Below, in pieces: positions 1 to 7,250 of a stretch of DNA of 32,109 nucleotides (position 1 is its first letter; every line of letters starts with the position of its first letter). The DNA is from an uncultured Rhizobiaceae group bacterium (GTDB lineage: Bacteria; Pseudomonadota; Alphaproteobacteria; Rhizobiales; Rhizobiaceae): assembly GCA_937951645.1 (NCBI GenBank), contig CALFBM010000070.1, forward strand, positions 1 through 32,109. The letters run 5' to 3'. The position numbers and the translations under genes were made by a program. The notes below the pieces were generated by a model. The model ran no database searches. It saw only the letters and a list, made by a program, of their open reading frames with translations, and was not told the DNA's origin.

Positions 1-329
1 TAACTGCCCTTGATCAATTCAATCTGGACGTTTTGTCCCTGATGCGTAAAACCGCAGGTGTCACGATTATAATTTTCAAGTGCCTGGCGTAGTCGCCCTG
101 CCATGACACGCACTGATGGATCGACTTGAGGATCAAAGTCATCAGGGCGGCCAAGTGCATCTACGCCAATCGTATAGCCCTTGATGTCACGTTCTTTTTC
201 ATCGAGTGTTTTATGAACGATAAATGATAAAAAACTGGAAAGCTGGCTTGAATTTACAAAGCCCGGTGAGCCAAGAATATCTTGCAGCGCTAGTCGTATT
301 AGCTTTTTTTCAGCGTAGAGATAGGACAC
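1..329 (-). CDS. N-terminal part of TPR/adenylate-cyclase-type regulator (partial)
   Basis: The reading frame runs off the left edge, so only about 109 N-terminal residues are visible. It starts at a GTG (327-329) with GGAGG 11 bases upstream; no ATG lies between this GTG and the upstream in-frame stop. The visible protein carries the motifs FLSFIVHKTLD, KGYTIGVDALGRPDDFDPQ and DPSVRVMAGRLRQAL, followed by VQIELIKGSY. This is the conserved N-terminal domain that, in many Hyphomicrobiales proteins, precedes TolB-like, TPR or adenylate/guanylate cyclase regions (established family knowledge). The C-terminal part that would decide the class is outside the window. It is divergent from the alcohol dehydrogenase gene across 188 bases. 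Family assignment of the domain is good; full-length function is unknown. Confidence 0.75.
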   Translation of the reverse strand, partial: MSYLYAEKKLIRLALQDILGSPGFVNSSQLSSFLSFIVHKTLDEKERDIKGYTIGVDALGRPDDFDPQVDPSVRVMAGRLRQALENYNRDTCGFTHQGQNVQIELIKGS

Positions 330-453
330 TAATTGTATTTCCTCCGATTCAGAATACCCTGAAAAATACCCCCCTTAATTACTGGATTATTTCAAATTCC
401 TGAGAAAATACAAGAGTTTCATCATTAAATGTACTAATATAGCATTTAAGTGA

Positions 454-483
454 TTGACGTTTTCGTGATGGTGATAATAGTTA
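454..483 (+). promoter_or_regulatory. Candidate sigma-70-like promoter for the alcohol dehydrogenase
   Basis: TTGACG (454-459) and TAGTTA (478-483) are separated by 18 bases, 34 bases before the ATG of the downstream gene. The -35 match is good and the -10 match weak; GATAAT at 473-478 is a better -10 but is only 13 bases away. Prediction only. Confidence 0.28.
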
Positions 484-517
484 TCGGTTTAGAAAATTTC
501 ATTCTGGAGTATCATGT

Positions 518-1600
518 ATGAGAGCAGCAGTTTGCAGAGAGTTTGGAAAACCTTTGGTTATTGAAGAGGTTAAACTCTCGGAACCCAATGATAATGACGT
601 CAGGATAAAATTAAAAGCGTGTTCGATTTGCCATTCAGATGTTTCATTTGCTGATGGTATCTGGGGCGGTCAACTGCCTGCTGTTTATGGTCATGAAGGT
701 GCGGGAATTGTGGAGGCTGTCGGTGCTGGCGTTACAGACTATGCAATTGGTGATCATGTTATTGTGACACTTGTTCGACATTGTGGAGAATGCCATTTTT
801 GTAGTGATGATGTTGAGGTTCTTTGCGAAGGGGAGTTTGATCTGTCGCGCAAAGGACCCATTACAAATGCATCAGGTGAAAGTCTTGAACAGGCAATGAA
901 TTGCGGTGCTTTTGCCGAAGAAGTTCTGGTTCACGAAAGCCAATTACAAAAAGCACCCAAAGACATGCCGTTTGATGTTGCTTCACTTTTGGCGTGCGGT
1001 GTTATTACCGGTTATGGTGCTGTCGCGCATGCGTCCCAATTGCGTGAAGGGCAACATGCTGTTGTGATCGGATGCGGTGGGGTTGGTCTAAACGCACTTC
1101 AAGGTGCAAGCCTCAAAGGTGCGGGGTCCGTAATTGCAATGGATCTTGAAGCTGACAAGCGCAAGCTTGCGTTAGAGTTCGGTGCAACGCATGCGATTGA
1201 TCCGCGAGATGGCGATGTTGTTGATCAAGTCATGCAAATTACAGATGGGCGAGGCGCTGATTATGTTTTTGTAACCGTTGGTGCAAAGTCGGCAATTGAT
1301 AGCGCACAAAATTATATTACCAAGAATGGCACAGTTGTGATTGTCGGGATGCCTTCAAGTGATACGCGCGGGGATTATGACCCTGGCACTATGGCTGCGT
1401 GGGGTCAGAAAATTATTGGTACCAAGATGGGGAACTCTGTTATTGCTGTCGATATACCGCAATTGCTGCAATTATATACATCTGGCAAATACAAACTGGA
1501 TGAGTTGATTTCTGGTCGTTTCAAGCTTGAAGAGATTAATCAGGCACTGGATGAAGTGCGTTCTGGCAAGGCTATCAAGAACGTTATTGTTTTTGACTAG
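518..1600 (+). CDS. Zinc-dependent alcohol dehydrogenase (MDR family)
   Basis: A 360-residue medium-chain dehydrogenase, predicted cytosolic, that oxidises an alcohol with NAD(P)+. The catalytic zinc ligands are visible: C38 in CSICHSD, H59-E60 in GHEGAG, and C160 in LLACGVITGYGA. The structural zinc site is complete (C89, C92, C95, C103). The Rossmann motif GCGGVG is at 185-190. The ATG at 518 is preceded by TGGAG at a suitable distance; an ATG four bases upstream is out of frame. The next gene, 112 bases downstream on the same strand, is an enolase-superfamily sugar-acid dehydratase-like protein, so the natural substrate may be a sugar or polyol derivative. Family assignment is secure; substrate is not. 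A role as a general or glutathione-dependent alcohol dehydrogenase cannot be excluded. Confidence 0.9.
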   Translation: MRAAVCREFGKPLVIEEVKLSEPNDNDVRIKLKACSICHSDVSFADGIWGGQLPAVYGHEGAGIVEAVGAGVTDYAIGDHVIVTLVRHCGECHFCSDDVEVLCEGEFDLSRKGPITNASGESLEQAMNCGAFAEEVLVHESQLQKAPKDMPFDVASLLACGVITGYGAVAHASQLREGQHAVVIGCGGVGLNALQGASLKGAGSVIAMDLEADKRKLALEFGATHAIDPRDGDVVDQVMQITDGRGADYVFVTVGAKSAIDSAQNYITKNGTVVIVGMPSSDTRGDYDPGTMAAWGQKIIGTKMGNSVIAVDIPQLLQLYTSGKYKLDELISGRFKLEEINQALDEVRSGKAIKNVIVFD

Positions 1601-1712
1601 GATATAACAGCAAGAATATATTGTTTTGGTTCTGGCCAGCTTTTAATTGTTGCTTGACAGGGTTTTGACTTTCTTCATTGTAAGTTCAACTGGTTTTCAA
1701 GTGAGGGTCAAC

Positions 1713-2948
1713 ATGCAAGTCAAAGAGCTCAAAACATTTGTCGTAGGAAATCCGCCACCTCACACGGGTGGCCGGTATTTTATATTTGTAAAACTGACTA
1801 CAGATTCTGGCGTGGTGGGTTACGGCGAATGCTACGCTGCCACGTTTAGTCCTGATGTCATGGTCAAATGTATCGAGGATTGTTTTGGCCGCTATCTGGA
1901 AAACGAAGATCCGCATCACATAGAAAAGTTTTGGCGCCGTAGCTATTCGTCCGGTTTTACCCAGCGTCCTGACCCAACCATGATGGGTTGTGTCTCGGCG
2001 TTGGAGATGGCGTGTTGGGATATCATAGGCAAAGAAGCTGGCAAGCCTGTCTATGAATTGATGGGTGGTTTGGTACATGAAAAACTGCGCTCATATACAT
2101 ACCTGTATCCGGAAGACGATGAAAGCGTATATCCTGCTGATCGCGAAGAGGGTGCCAAGACTGTTTATAATGACCCTGACATGGCAGCCGCTGTTGCGCT
2201 CAAGGCTGTGGAAGAAGGGTTTACGGCTGTAAAGTTTGACCCGGCCGGACCTTATACGGTTTATGATGGCCATATGCCCCGCCTGATTGATATTGATTTG
2301 TCTGCACGAATGTGCGCTGCGGTGCGCGAGGCGATTGGCACACGAGCAGATATCCTTTTTGGTACGCACGGGCAATTCTCGCCTGCTGGTGCGGTGCGCC
2401 TTGCAAAGGCTGTTGAGCCTTATGACCCACTTTGGTTTGAAGAACCTGTTCCACCTGACATGCCTGAGGCCATGAGTACCGTTGCTGGCAAGACAAGTAT
2501 TCCGGTTGCAACAGGTGAGCGGCTATGTACGCGTTATGAATTTGCCCGTATCTTGCAAACAGGCGCTGCTTCTATTCTGCAGCTTGATTTGGGACGTTCA
2601 GGTGGTTTGCTGGATGGCAAGAAGATTGCATCCATGGCAGAAACCTATCATGCACATATTGCGCCGCACTGTTATTGTGGACCAATTGTAGGTGCTGCGA
2701 ACGCTCAGCTTTCAGCCTGTAGCCCAAATTTTCTGGTTCTTGAATCCATCAAGAAATGGGATGGATTTCATGGTGAATTATTGAAGAAGCCCATTCAGTG
2801 GGAAGAAGGCTATGTCATTCCATCCAAAGAGCCGGGACTTGGTGTCGAGCTTGATGAAGCGGTTGCCGAAGCTCATCCCTGGGACCCTCGCGGGCCACTC
2901 CATTTGGAGATGAAGCCTGATGTGCTCGGTTGGGATGAGCCTGTTTAA
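1713..2948 (+). CDS. Mandelate racemase/muconate lactonizing enzyme family protein (sugar-acid dehydratase-like)
   Basis: A 411-residue enolase-superfamily protein. I chose the ATG at 1713 because TGAGGG lies just upstream and MQVKELKTFVV is a typical first strand; the frame is open further upstream (1647) without such support. Visible features are a capping domain (1-125), KFD at 174-176, FEEP at 242-245 (E243), GER at 268-270 (E269), D292 in LDLGRSGG and a catalytic-type His in PHCYCGPI (H319). The pattern THGQ...EPYDPLWFEEP resembles the galactonate/gluconate/mannonate dehydratase branch, which removes water from acid sugars using Mg2+ (family knowledge). Oddly, the Asp expected as first metal ligand aligns with Gly217. 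The neighbouring dehydrogenase and the RpiR regulator suggest sugar-acid use. Exact substrate unknown. Confidence 0.82.
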   Translation: MQVKELKTFVVGNPPPHTGGRYFIFVKLTTDSGVVGYGECYAATFSPDVMVKCIEDCFGRYLENEDPHHIEKFWRRSYSSGFTQRPDPTMMGCVSALEMACWDIIGKEAGKPVYELMGGLVHEKLRSYTYLYPEDDESVYPADREEGAKTVYNDPDMAAAVALKAVEEGFTAVKFDPAGPYTVYDGHMPRLIDIDLSARMCAAVREAIGTRADILFGTHGQFSPAGAVRLAKAVEPYDPLWFEEPVPPDMPEAMSTVAGKTSIPVATGERLCTRYEFARILQTGAASILQLDLGRSGGLLDGKKIASMAETYHAHIAPHCYCGPIVGAANAQLSACSPNFLVLESIKKWDGFHGELLKKPIQWEEGYVIPSKEPGLGVELDEAVAEAHPWDPRGPLHLEMKPDVLGWDEPV

Positions 2949-2953
2949 TAATC

Positions 2954-2987
2954 GAGCGGGAATTTGACTTAAATCAAATTCCCGCTC
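2954..2987. terminator. Perfect 14-bp hairpin after the dehydratase gene
   Basis: GAGCGGGAATTTGA (2954-2967) and its exact complement (2974-2987) flank a six-base loop, five bases after the stop codon of the preceding gene. No T-run follows directly on either strand, so it is terminator-like or an mRNA 3'-end stabiliser rather than a classical intrinsic terminator. Confidence 0.55.
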
Positions 2988-3105
2988 TAACCGGGAAAAT
3001 TGTAAGTTTTTGTTTTCTCTTAAACTTCAATAATGCGGAAGTCGAAGAGTGCCCCAAACTATAAACCTACAATCCTGCCCCCAGTGTTTATATTCTAAAT
3101 AAATT

Positions 3106-3134
3106 TTTAATCGGCATTAGTTTTTTTGTATAAT
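3106..3134 (+). promoter_or_regulatory. Candidate promoter for the RpiR regulator gene
   Basis: A consensus TATAAT (3129-3134) follows a T-run, with TTTAAT (3106-3111) 17 bases upstream as a weak -35. It lies 84 bases before the predicted start at 3219. The surrounding 200 bases are strongly AT-rich, so chance is possible. Confidence 0.4.
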
Positions 3135-3218
3135 AATTTACAGACATAAGCAAAGCTTAAATATTTTTACATTTAATTTCAAGTGACATATAAATCCGTA
3201 AGGGGTATTTATGTAGGT

Positions 3219-4079
3219 ATGGTTATTGAAACGATTCCCAAGAAGCTTAGCCAACTTTCAGAGAACCTGACGAAATCTGAACGCAAAATTGCAGATATTA
3301 TATTAGAAAATTATCCAATTTCTGGCTTGGGCGCGATTACAAATCTTGCAAATAAAGCTGGTGTCTCGACACCAACCATAACGCGTTTGGTCAATAAGCT
3401 TGGTTTTGATGGCTTTTCGCAATTCCAGGAGAGTTTGAGACAAGAGCTTGATTTTGTCTTGTCCAATGACGTACGTCAGGTCAATCCATGGTCTCCAAAG
3501 ATTCCTGAGGCACATGTTCTCAATCGCATCACAGAATCCGTTGTCGGTAATGTAAAGCAATCCCTTGATGATGTTGATGTTGCTGATTTTGAAGGAATGT
3601 GTGATGCGCTAGCTGATCCTAAAAGATCTTTATTTATTGTAGGAGGCAGGATTACAAAATCACTGGCAGGTTTTTTTTATCAGTTCATGCAGGTTATCAG
3701 ACCCAACATTCATTTTATCAATAACCTGGAAAACAGTTGGCATTACAATATGATCAATATCAAGAAGGATGATATCTTCCTGATCTATGATATTCGCCGC
3801 TATGAAGCCAGCCTGCTCTCGATGGCAAAATGTGCTTCGGAGCTTGGTGCAGAAATTATTTTGATTACAGATCAGTGGAAATCTCCGATCAATAAATTTA
3901 GCAAGCATTGTTTGAATTGCAGGACTGCCATGCCAACCGGACGCGATTCCATGGTTAGCTTGATGTTGTTGAATGAAGTTATTATTGCTCAAGTTCAACA
4001 TGAATTGGGTAGCCTAGCAAAACAACGTACTGCAGATTTGGAAAAGATTTTTAAAGAGACCAAATTTTTTCAAAAATAG
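3219..4079 (+). CDS. RpiR/MurR-family transcriptional regulator (HTH + SIS domain)
   Basis: A 286-residue cytosolic DNA-binding regulator. The N-terminal helix-turn-helix (about 1-75) contains LTKSERKIADIILEN and AGVSTPTITRLVNKLGF, typical of the RpiR class. A SIS sugar-phosphate-binding domain follows (about 115-250), with FIVGGRITKSLAGFF and IFLIYDIRRYEASL. Family members sense phosphorylated sugars and control sugar catabolism (established). The upstream dehydratase and dehydrogenase genes are plausible targets (inference). I prefer the ATG at 3219; a GTG at 3183 would add 12 residues but has no ribosome site. The AAGGGG at 3200-3205 is spaced for an ATG-TAG start-stop at 3211-3216 rather than for 3219, which is odd. 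Confidence 0.88.
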   Translation: MVIETIPKKLSQLSENLTKSERKIADIILENYPISGLGAITNLANKAGVSTPTITRLVNKLGFDGFSQFQESLRQELDFVLSNDVRQVNPWSPKIPEAHVLNRITESVVGNVKQSLDDVDVADFEGMCDALADPKRSLFIVGGRITKSLAGFFYQFMQVIRPNIHFINNLENSWHYNMINIKKDDIFLIYDIRRYEASLLSMAKCASELGAEIILITDQWKSPINKFSKHCLNCRTAMPTGRDSMVSLMLLNEVIIAQVQHELGSLAKQRTADLEKIFKETKFFQK

Positions 4080-4214
4080 GCCCGCGTTTTTCAGGGGTTC
4101 TTGTGTTTGGTTTTTTGTTCATGGCACGTTCAGCTTGTGCTGGATAAAATTTTCATCAAATGTTAATATTATAATTGACTTTCGGGCTGGGCAGGCGAAG
4201 CGAAAGGAAACAAG

Positions 4215-4559
4215 ATGACTTATACAAAAAGCTTTCTAAGATCTATTATGGCAGTAGCTATAGCCTTGCCTGTAGCAATGAGCGCTAATTTATCAAGTGC
4301 ACAAGCTGGGCATAAAAATTTCAAACGAGGCGCCATAATTGCTGGTGCGATTATTGGTGGTGCAATTCTTTATAAACATCATAAGCGCAAAAAGTACCAT
4401 CGCAGCCATCGCCGCAGTTATTACGGACGTAGCTATTACCACCCAGGGCATCGCTATAACAGGTATGGTTATAGACATGGACACCGTCACCATGGATATC
4501 GTCATCACCACAGACATAACGGCCATTACAGTTATCGCCAGCGCTGGGGTGGCAGGTAA
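4215..4559 (+). CDS. Secreted His/Arg/Tyr-rich small protein with glycine-zipper segment
   Basis: A 114-residue protein with an AGGA ribosome site upstream. Residues 1-31 form a signal peptide ending in SAQA before G32. Residues 39-53 (GAIIAGAIIGGAILY) are a glycine-zipper-like hydrophobic stretch. The remaining 61 residues hold about 15 His, 14 Arg and 11 Tyr, with runs such as HRHHGYRHHHRH. No enzymatic motif is seen. The composition suggests an envelope-located protein that binds metal or an acidic polymer (inference). Similar short His/Tyr-rich exported proteins are common in alphaproteobacteria but mostly uncharacterised. It is single, with a strong terminator after it. Alternative frames look like translation artefacts because only this one has a clean signal peptide. 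Confidence 0.72.
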   Translation: MTYTKSFLRSIMAVAIALPVAMSANLSSAQAGHKNFKRGAIIAGAIIGGAILYKHHKRKKYHRSHRRSYYGRSYYHPGHRYNRYGYRHGHRHHGYRHHHRHNGHYSYRQRWGGR

Positions 4560-4587
4560 GTCGAGCAGTTAACTGATTTCAAATTAG

Positions 4588-4613
4588 CACCCATTTTCTA
4601 GTGGGTGTTTTTT
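4588..4613 (+). terminator. Intrinsic terminator of the His-rich protein gene
   Basis: CACCCA (4588-4593) pairs with TGGGTG (4602-4607) across an eight-base loop and is followed by six T. The T-run overlaps the stop codon of the convergent transporter gene (4612-4614). Confidence 0.8.
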
Positions 4614-5532
4614 ATTCAGCAGGCTTTGCTTCTGCCTTTTTGGGCATAAGTTCCACCATCAGGATTGCAGCGAATATCAAACCGCAACCAATATATCCCA
4701 ATTGTTGCAGGCGTTCGCCAAGGAAGATAGCGCCAAACATTGCAGCAAACAGGCTTTCTGTTGAGATCAAAACTGCAGCAGCGCTCTCTGATGTGTATCT
4801 TTGACCCACTGCTTGCAATGTAAAACCAAGTCCGCCTGCAAATAACCCTGCGTACAAAACTTCAGGTAACGCGCCAATAAGCTGCGCTGATGAAGGCAGG
4901 CTTTCGCCAAGTCCAAAAATGCTGGCTGCACCAAAGCTGATGAAGGCAAGAGCTGAGGTTACAAAAAACTGAAGCGTTGCCATGGTGACAGGAAGGTCTG
5001 TTTTTTGTCCGATACGGCCTGTTAAAATAACATGTGCAGCCCAGAAAAGTGCGCAGATGATGATCAATATATCGCCACCATTAAGGCTGGCCAGATTACC
5101 GCCACTTAGAAGATAAATACCGGCAAGAGCAAGGATGGAGGCTGGCCAAATGATCATCTGTTGGGCAACACGCAAGACAGTTACCATGATAATGGGAACC
5201 ATGATCACATAAAGCGCGGTCAAAAACCCTGCGTTCGTGACACTTGTTTCTATGAGGCCTACTTGTTGGAAAGACATGCCCAGGAAGAAAGCAAGCCCGA
5301 CCAAAAAGAACGAACCTTTAAAGCGCATGATTTCACCTGACATGGATGTTATTTTTTTCCGCTTCATTTCTGCATAGGCAAAGGGTGTAACAGCAATGCC
5401 AGCCAGTAAAAACCGCATTGCTATAAAGAGCATGGGGCCAATATCATCCATTGCAGTTTGTTGGGCAACAAAGCCCATGCCCCAAATAGCACCTGCAAGT
5501 AGCAGTAATAGGTTAGCAGTTGTACGTGACAT
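4612..5532 (-). CDS. EamA/DMT-family transporter
   Basis: A 306-residue inner-membrane protein with about ten hydrophobic helices arranged as two EamA repeats (roughly 5-145 and 155-292). LLLLLAGAIWGMGFVAQQTAMDDIGP is the usual first-helix pattern of drug/metabolite transporters. The second repeat begins near GDILIIICALFWAAHVILTGR and ends in GAIFLGERLQQLGYIGCGLIF, the conserved 'E-R' helix region. The C-terminus (MPKKAEAKPAE) is charged and cytosolic. Family members export amino acids, metabolites or toxic compounds; the substrate cannot be read from the sequence. It lies 77 bases downstream of the AruI-like gene on the same strand, and may share its transcript. No convincing Shine-Dalgarno precedes the ATG, which agrees with translation from a longer message. 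Confidence 0.88.
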   Translation of the reverse strand: MSRTTANLLLLLAGAIWGMGFVAQQTAMDDIGPMLFIAMRFLLAGIAVTPFAYAEMKRKKITSMSGEIMRFKGSFFLVGLAFFLGMSFQQVGLIETSVTNAGFLTALYVIMVPIIMVTVLRVAQQMIIWPASILALAGIYLLSGGNLASLNGGDILIIICALFWAAHVILTGRIGQKTDLPVTMATLQFFVTSALAFISFGAASIFGLGESLPSSAQLIGALPEVLYAGLFAGGLGFTLQAVGQRYTSESAAAVLISTESLFAAMFGAIFLGERLQQLGYIGCGLIFAAILMVELMPKKAEAKPAE

Positions 5533-5609
5533 GAAAATTACCCAGAGAAATTATACTTCAAGCGGTAACAAACTGTCTTGTCCTTGCCAAGCATAAATAC
5601 GTTACGAAT

Positions 5610-7208
5610 TTAATCTAACCAGTCACTGTCTTCGCGTACAAGGATAATGGTTGGTCGATCTGCACTTAGTGCTGCAGTTACTGCTTCGCCCAACTCATCC
5701 ATGGATCCTGGCTGAACAGCGTTGCAGTGCATGGCTTTGGTGAGGGCCATATAGTCCGGGGACAGACCGTCTACTGCTATGCGTGGGACGTTTGCCTCTC
5801 GCATGTCGTCGCGGATTTGTTTGTAACCATCATTGTGCCAAAGAATTAAGGGAAGGGGCAGTTTCAATTCTGCGGCTGTTACAAATTCCTGGACAGTGAA
5901 CATTGTGCCGCCATCACCTGCTATTGCAATGACAGGTGTATCAGGGTGGGCAAGTTTTGCTCCGATTGCATTTGGAAAGGCAAAGCCTAATGCACAATAT
6001 CCTGCTGCATAATGCCAGCACCTTGGTTTATCGACTGGCAGACCGAAGGATGCAGTATAACTCATCTGCGTTGCGTCACCCATAAAGATTGTGTTTGAGG
6101 GAAGAGCATCGCGCAGCTTGCCCAGTATCCTGAAGTGTTTTTCCTCTGATGTATTCAAGGCATTATTGATATCGCTCTTGATTTTGGCAATGGCGGTTTG
6201 CTTTTTTGAAGTATCAGGTTTTGTTCCTTCAAGCAGCGTATTGAGCGTCTCTACAGCAGGTGCTGCATCACCTAAAACGGGTAGTGAAGCCTGGTGAAGG
6301 TCGTTTATTTTTGCAGGGTCGATATCAATGCGGATGAGTGGGCAATTAAACTCAAGCTTGCCAATATAGTTATCAGTTTCTGAAAGTTCGGTTCCAACTG
6401 CAAGTATCAGGTCTGCGTCTTTTAGGAGGGTTTGTGACTCTGGTCTGCATATGGAGCCGCCAAGGCTAAGCGGATGGCTTTCAAGCATGATGCCTTTGCC
6501 AGCGTTTGACGAGATTACGATGGCGCCAGTATGTTCTGCCAGTGTTTTAATGTCTGCGCCATAAGCGCCTCCACCAACAAGGATAAACGGATTTTCTGCC
6601 TTGCTGATCAGAGAAGCGGCTTGTGCAAGTAATTGCGGATCAGCTTGTGGGCGAGGGGGTGGTGTGACAGTTTTCCAGTCATATTCAATATGGGTGGCAA
6701 GGATATCAATCGGGATTGATATGTGAACAGGCCTTGGTCTTTGGGATGCGAAGACAGAGAATGCTTGGGCAAGCAGTTCAGGAATATCATCTGGCTTTCG
6801 AGCACACTCACTTAATGCACATAAAGGTCGTGTTACGGCGTTAAGATCAGTGACTTCGTGTAAAGTTCCGTGGCCTTTTCCCAGCGTATCTGATCGGGCT
6901 TCTGCCGAGATTAAAAGAAGCGGGATAGAATCTGCATAAGCTTGCCCAAGTGGTGTCGTGGCATTGGTAACGCCCGGACCAGAGATCGTGAGACATACAC
7001 CTGGTTTGCCGCTTGCTCTGGCGTAACCATCTGCCATGAAGCCCGCACCCATTTCGTTCCTGGCATGGATGTGTCTGATTTTGGAATCATCGCCAAGCCC
7101 ACGACAAAAATCCAGCGTATGAACACCCGGAATGCCAAAGATTGTATCAACGCCATACTGGCTTAATAATTTAAGCGTTGCTTCGCCTACGCTGATTGTT
7201 GAGCACAC
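5610..7208 (-). CDS. aruI: Thiamine-diphosphate decarboxylase, AruI-like (5-guanidino-2-oxopentanoate decarboxylase family)
   Basis: A 532-residue ThDP enzyme of the acetolactate-synthase fold. The N-terminal Pyr domain has FGIPGVHTLDF and the catalytic Glu (E52 in HARNEMGAGFMADGYARASG). A central Rossmann-like domain follows (about 190-330), and the PP domain carries GDG at 431-433 with N459 closing the Mg/ThDP motif. GIPGVHT together with GKGHGTLHE is characteristic of AruI, which decarboxylates 2-ketoarginine in the arginine transaminase pathway (family knowledge). Other 2-oxo acids, or general acetolactate-synthase-like activity, remain possible. The start is a GTG with GGAG eight bases upstream; an ATG-TAG start-stop overlaps it. 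It follows a SulP transporter gene by 42 bases. No arginine transaminase of the AruH type was recognised beside it. Confidence 0.75.
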   Translation of the reverse strand: MCSTISVGEATLKLLSQYGVDTIFGIPGVHTLDFCRGLGDDSKIRHIHARNEMGAGFMADGYARASGKPGVCLTISGPGVTNATTPLGQAYADSIPLLLISAEARSDTLGKGHGTLHEVTDLNAVTRPLCALSECARKPDDIPELLAQAFSVFASQRPRPVHISIPIDILATHIEYDWKTVTPPPRPQADPQLLAQAASLISKAENPFILVGGGAYGADIKTLAEHTGAIVISSNAGKGIMLESHPLSLGGSICRPESQTLLKDADLILAVGTELSETDNYIGKLEFNCPLIRIDIDPAKINDLHQASLPVLGDAAPAVETLNTLLEGTKPDTSKKQTAIAKIKSDINNALNTSEEKHFRILGKLRDALPSNTIFMGDATQMSYTASFGLPVDKPRCWHYAAGYCALGFAFPNAIGAKLAHPDTPVIAIAGDGGTMFTVQEFVTAAELKLPLPLILWHNDGYKQIRDDMREANVPRIAVDGLSPDYMALTKAMHCNAVQPGSMDELGEAVTAALSADRPTIILVREDSDWLD

Positions 7209-7250
7209 TACATTGTCTCCAGCTTTTGAATTTGTTTGAGCCTCAATATA

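Noticed and set aside
1654-1683. TTGACA as a promoter for the dehydratase gene
   Set aside because: The -35 box is perfect, but no acceptable -10 hexamer lies 16-19 bases downstream (ATTGTA, TTGTAA).
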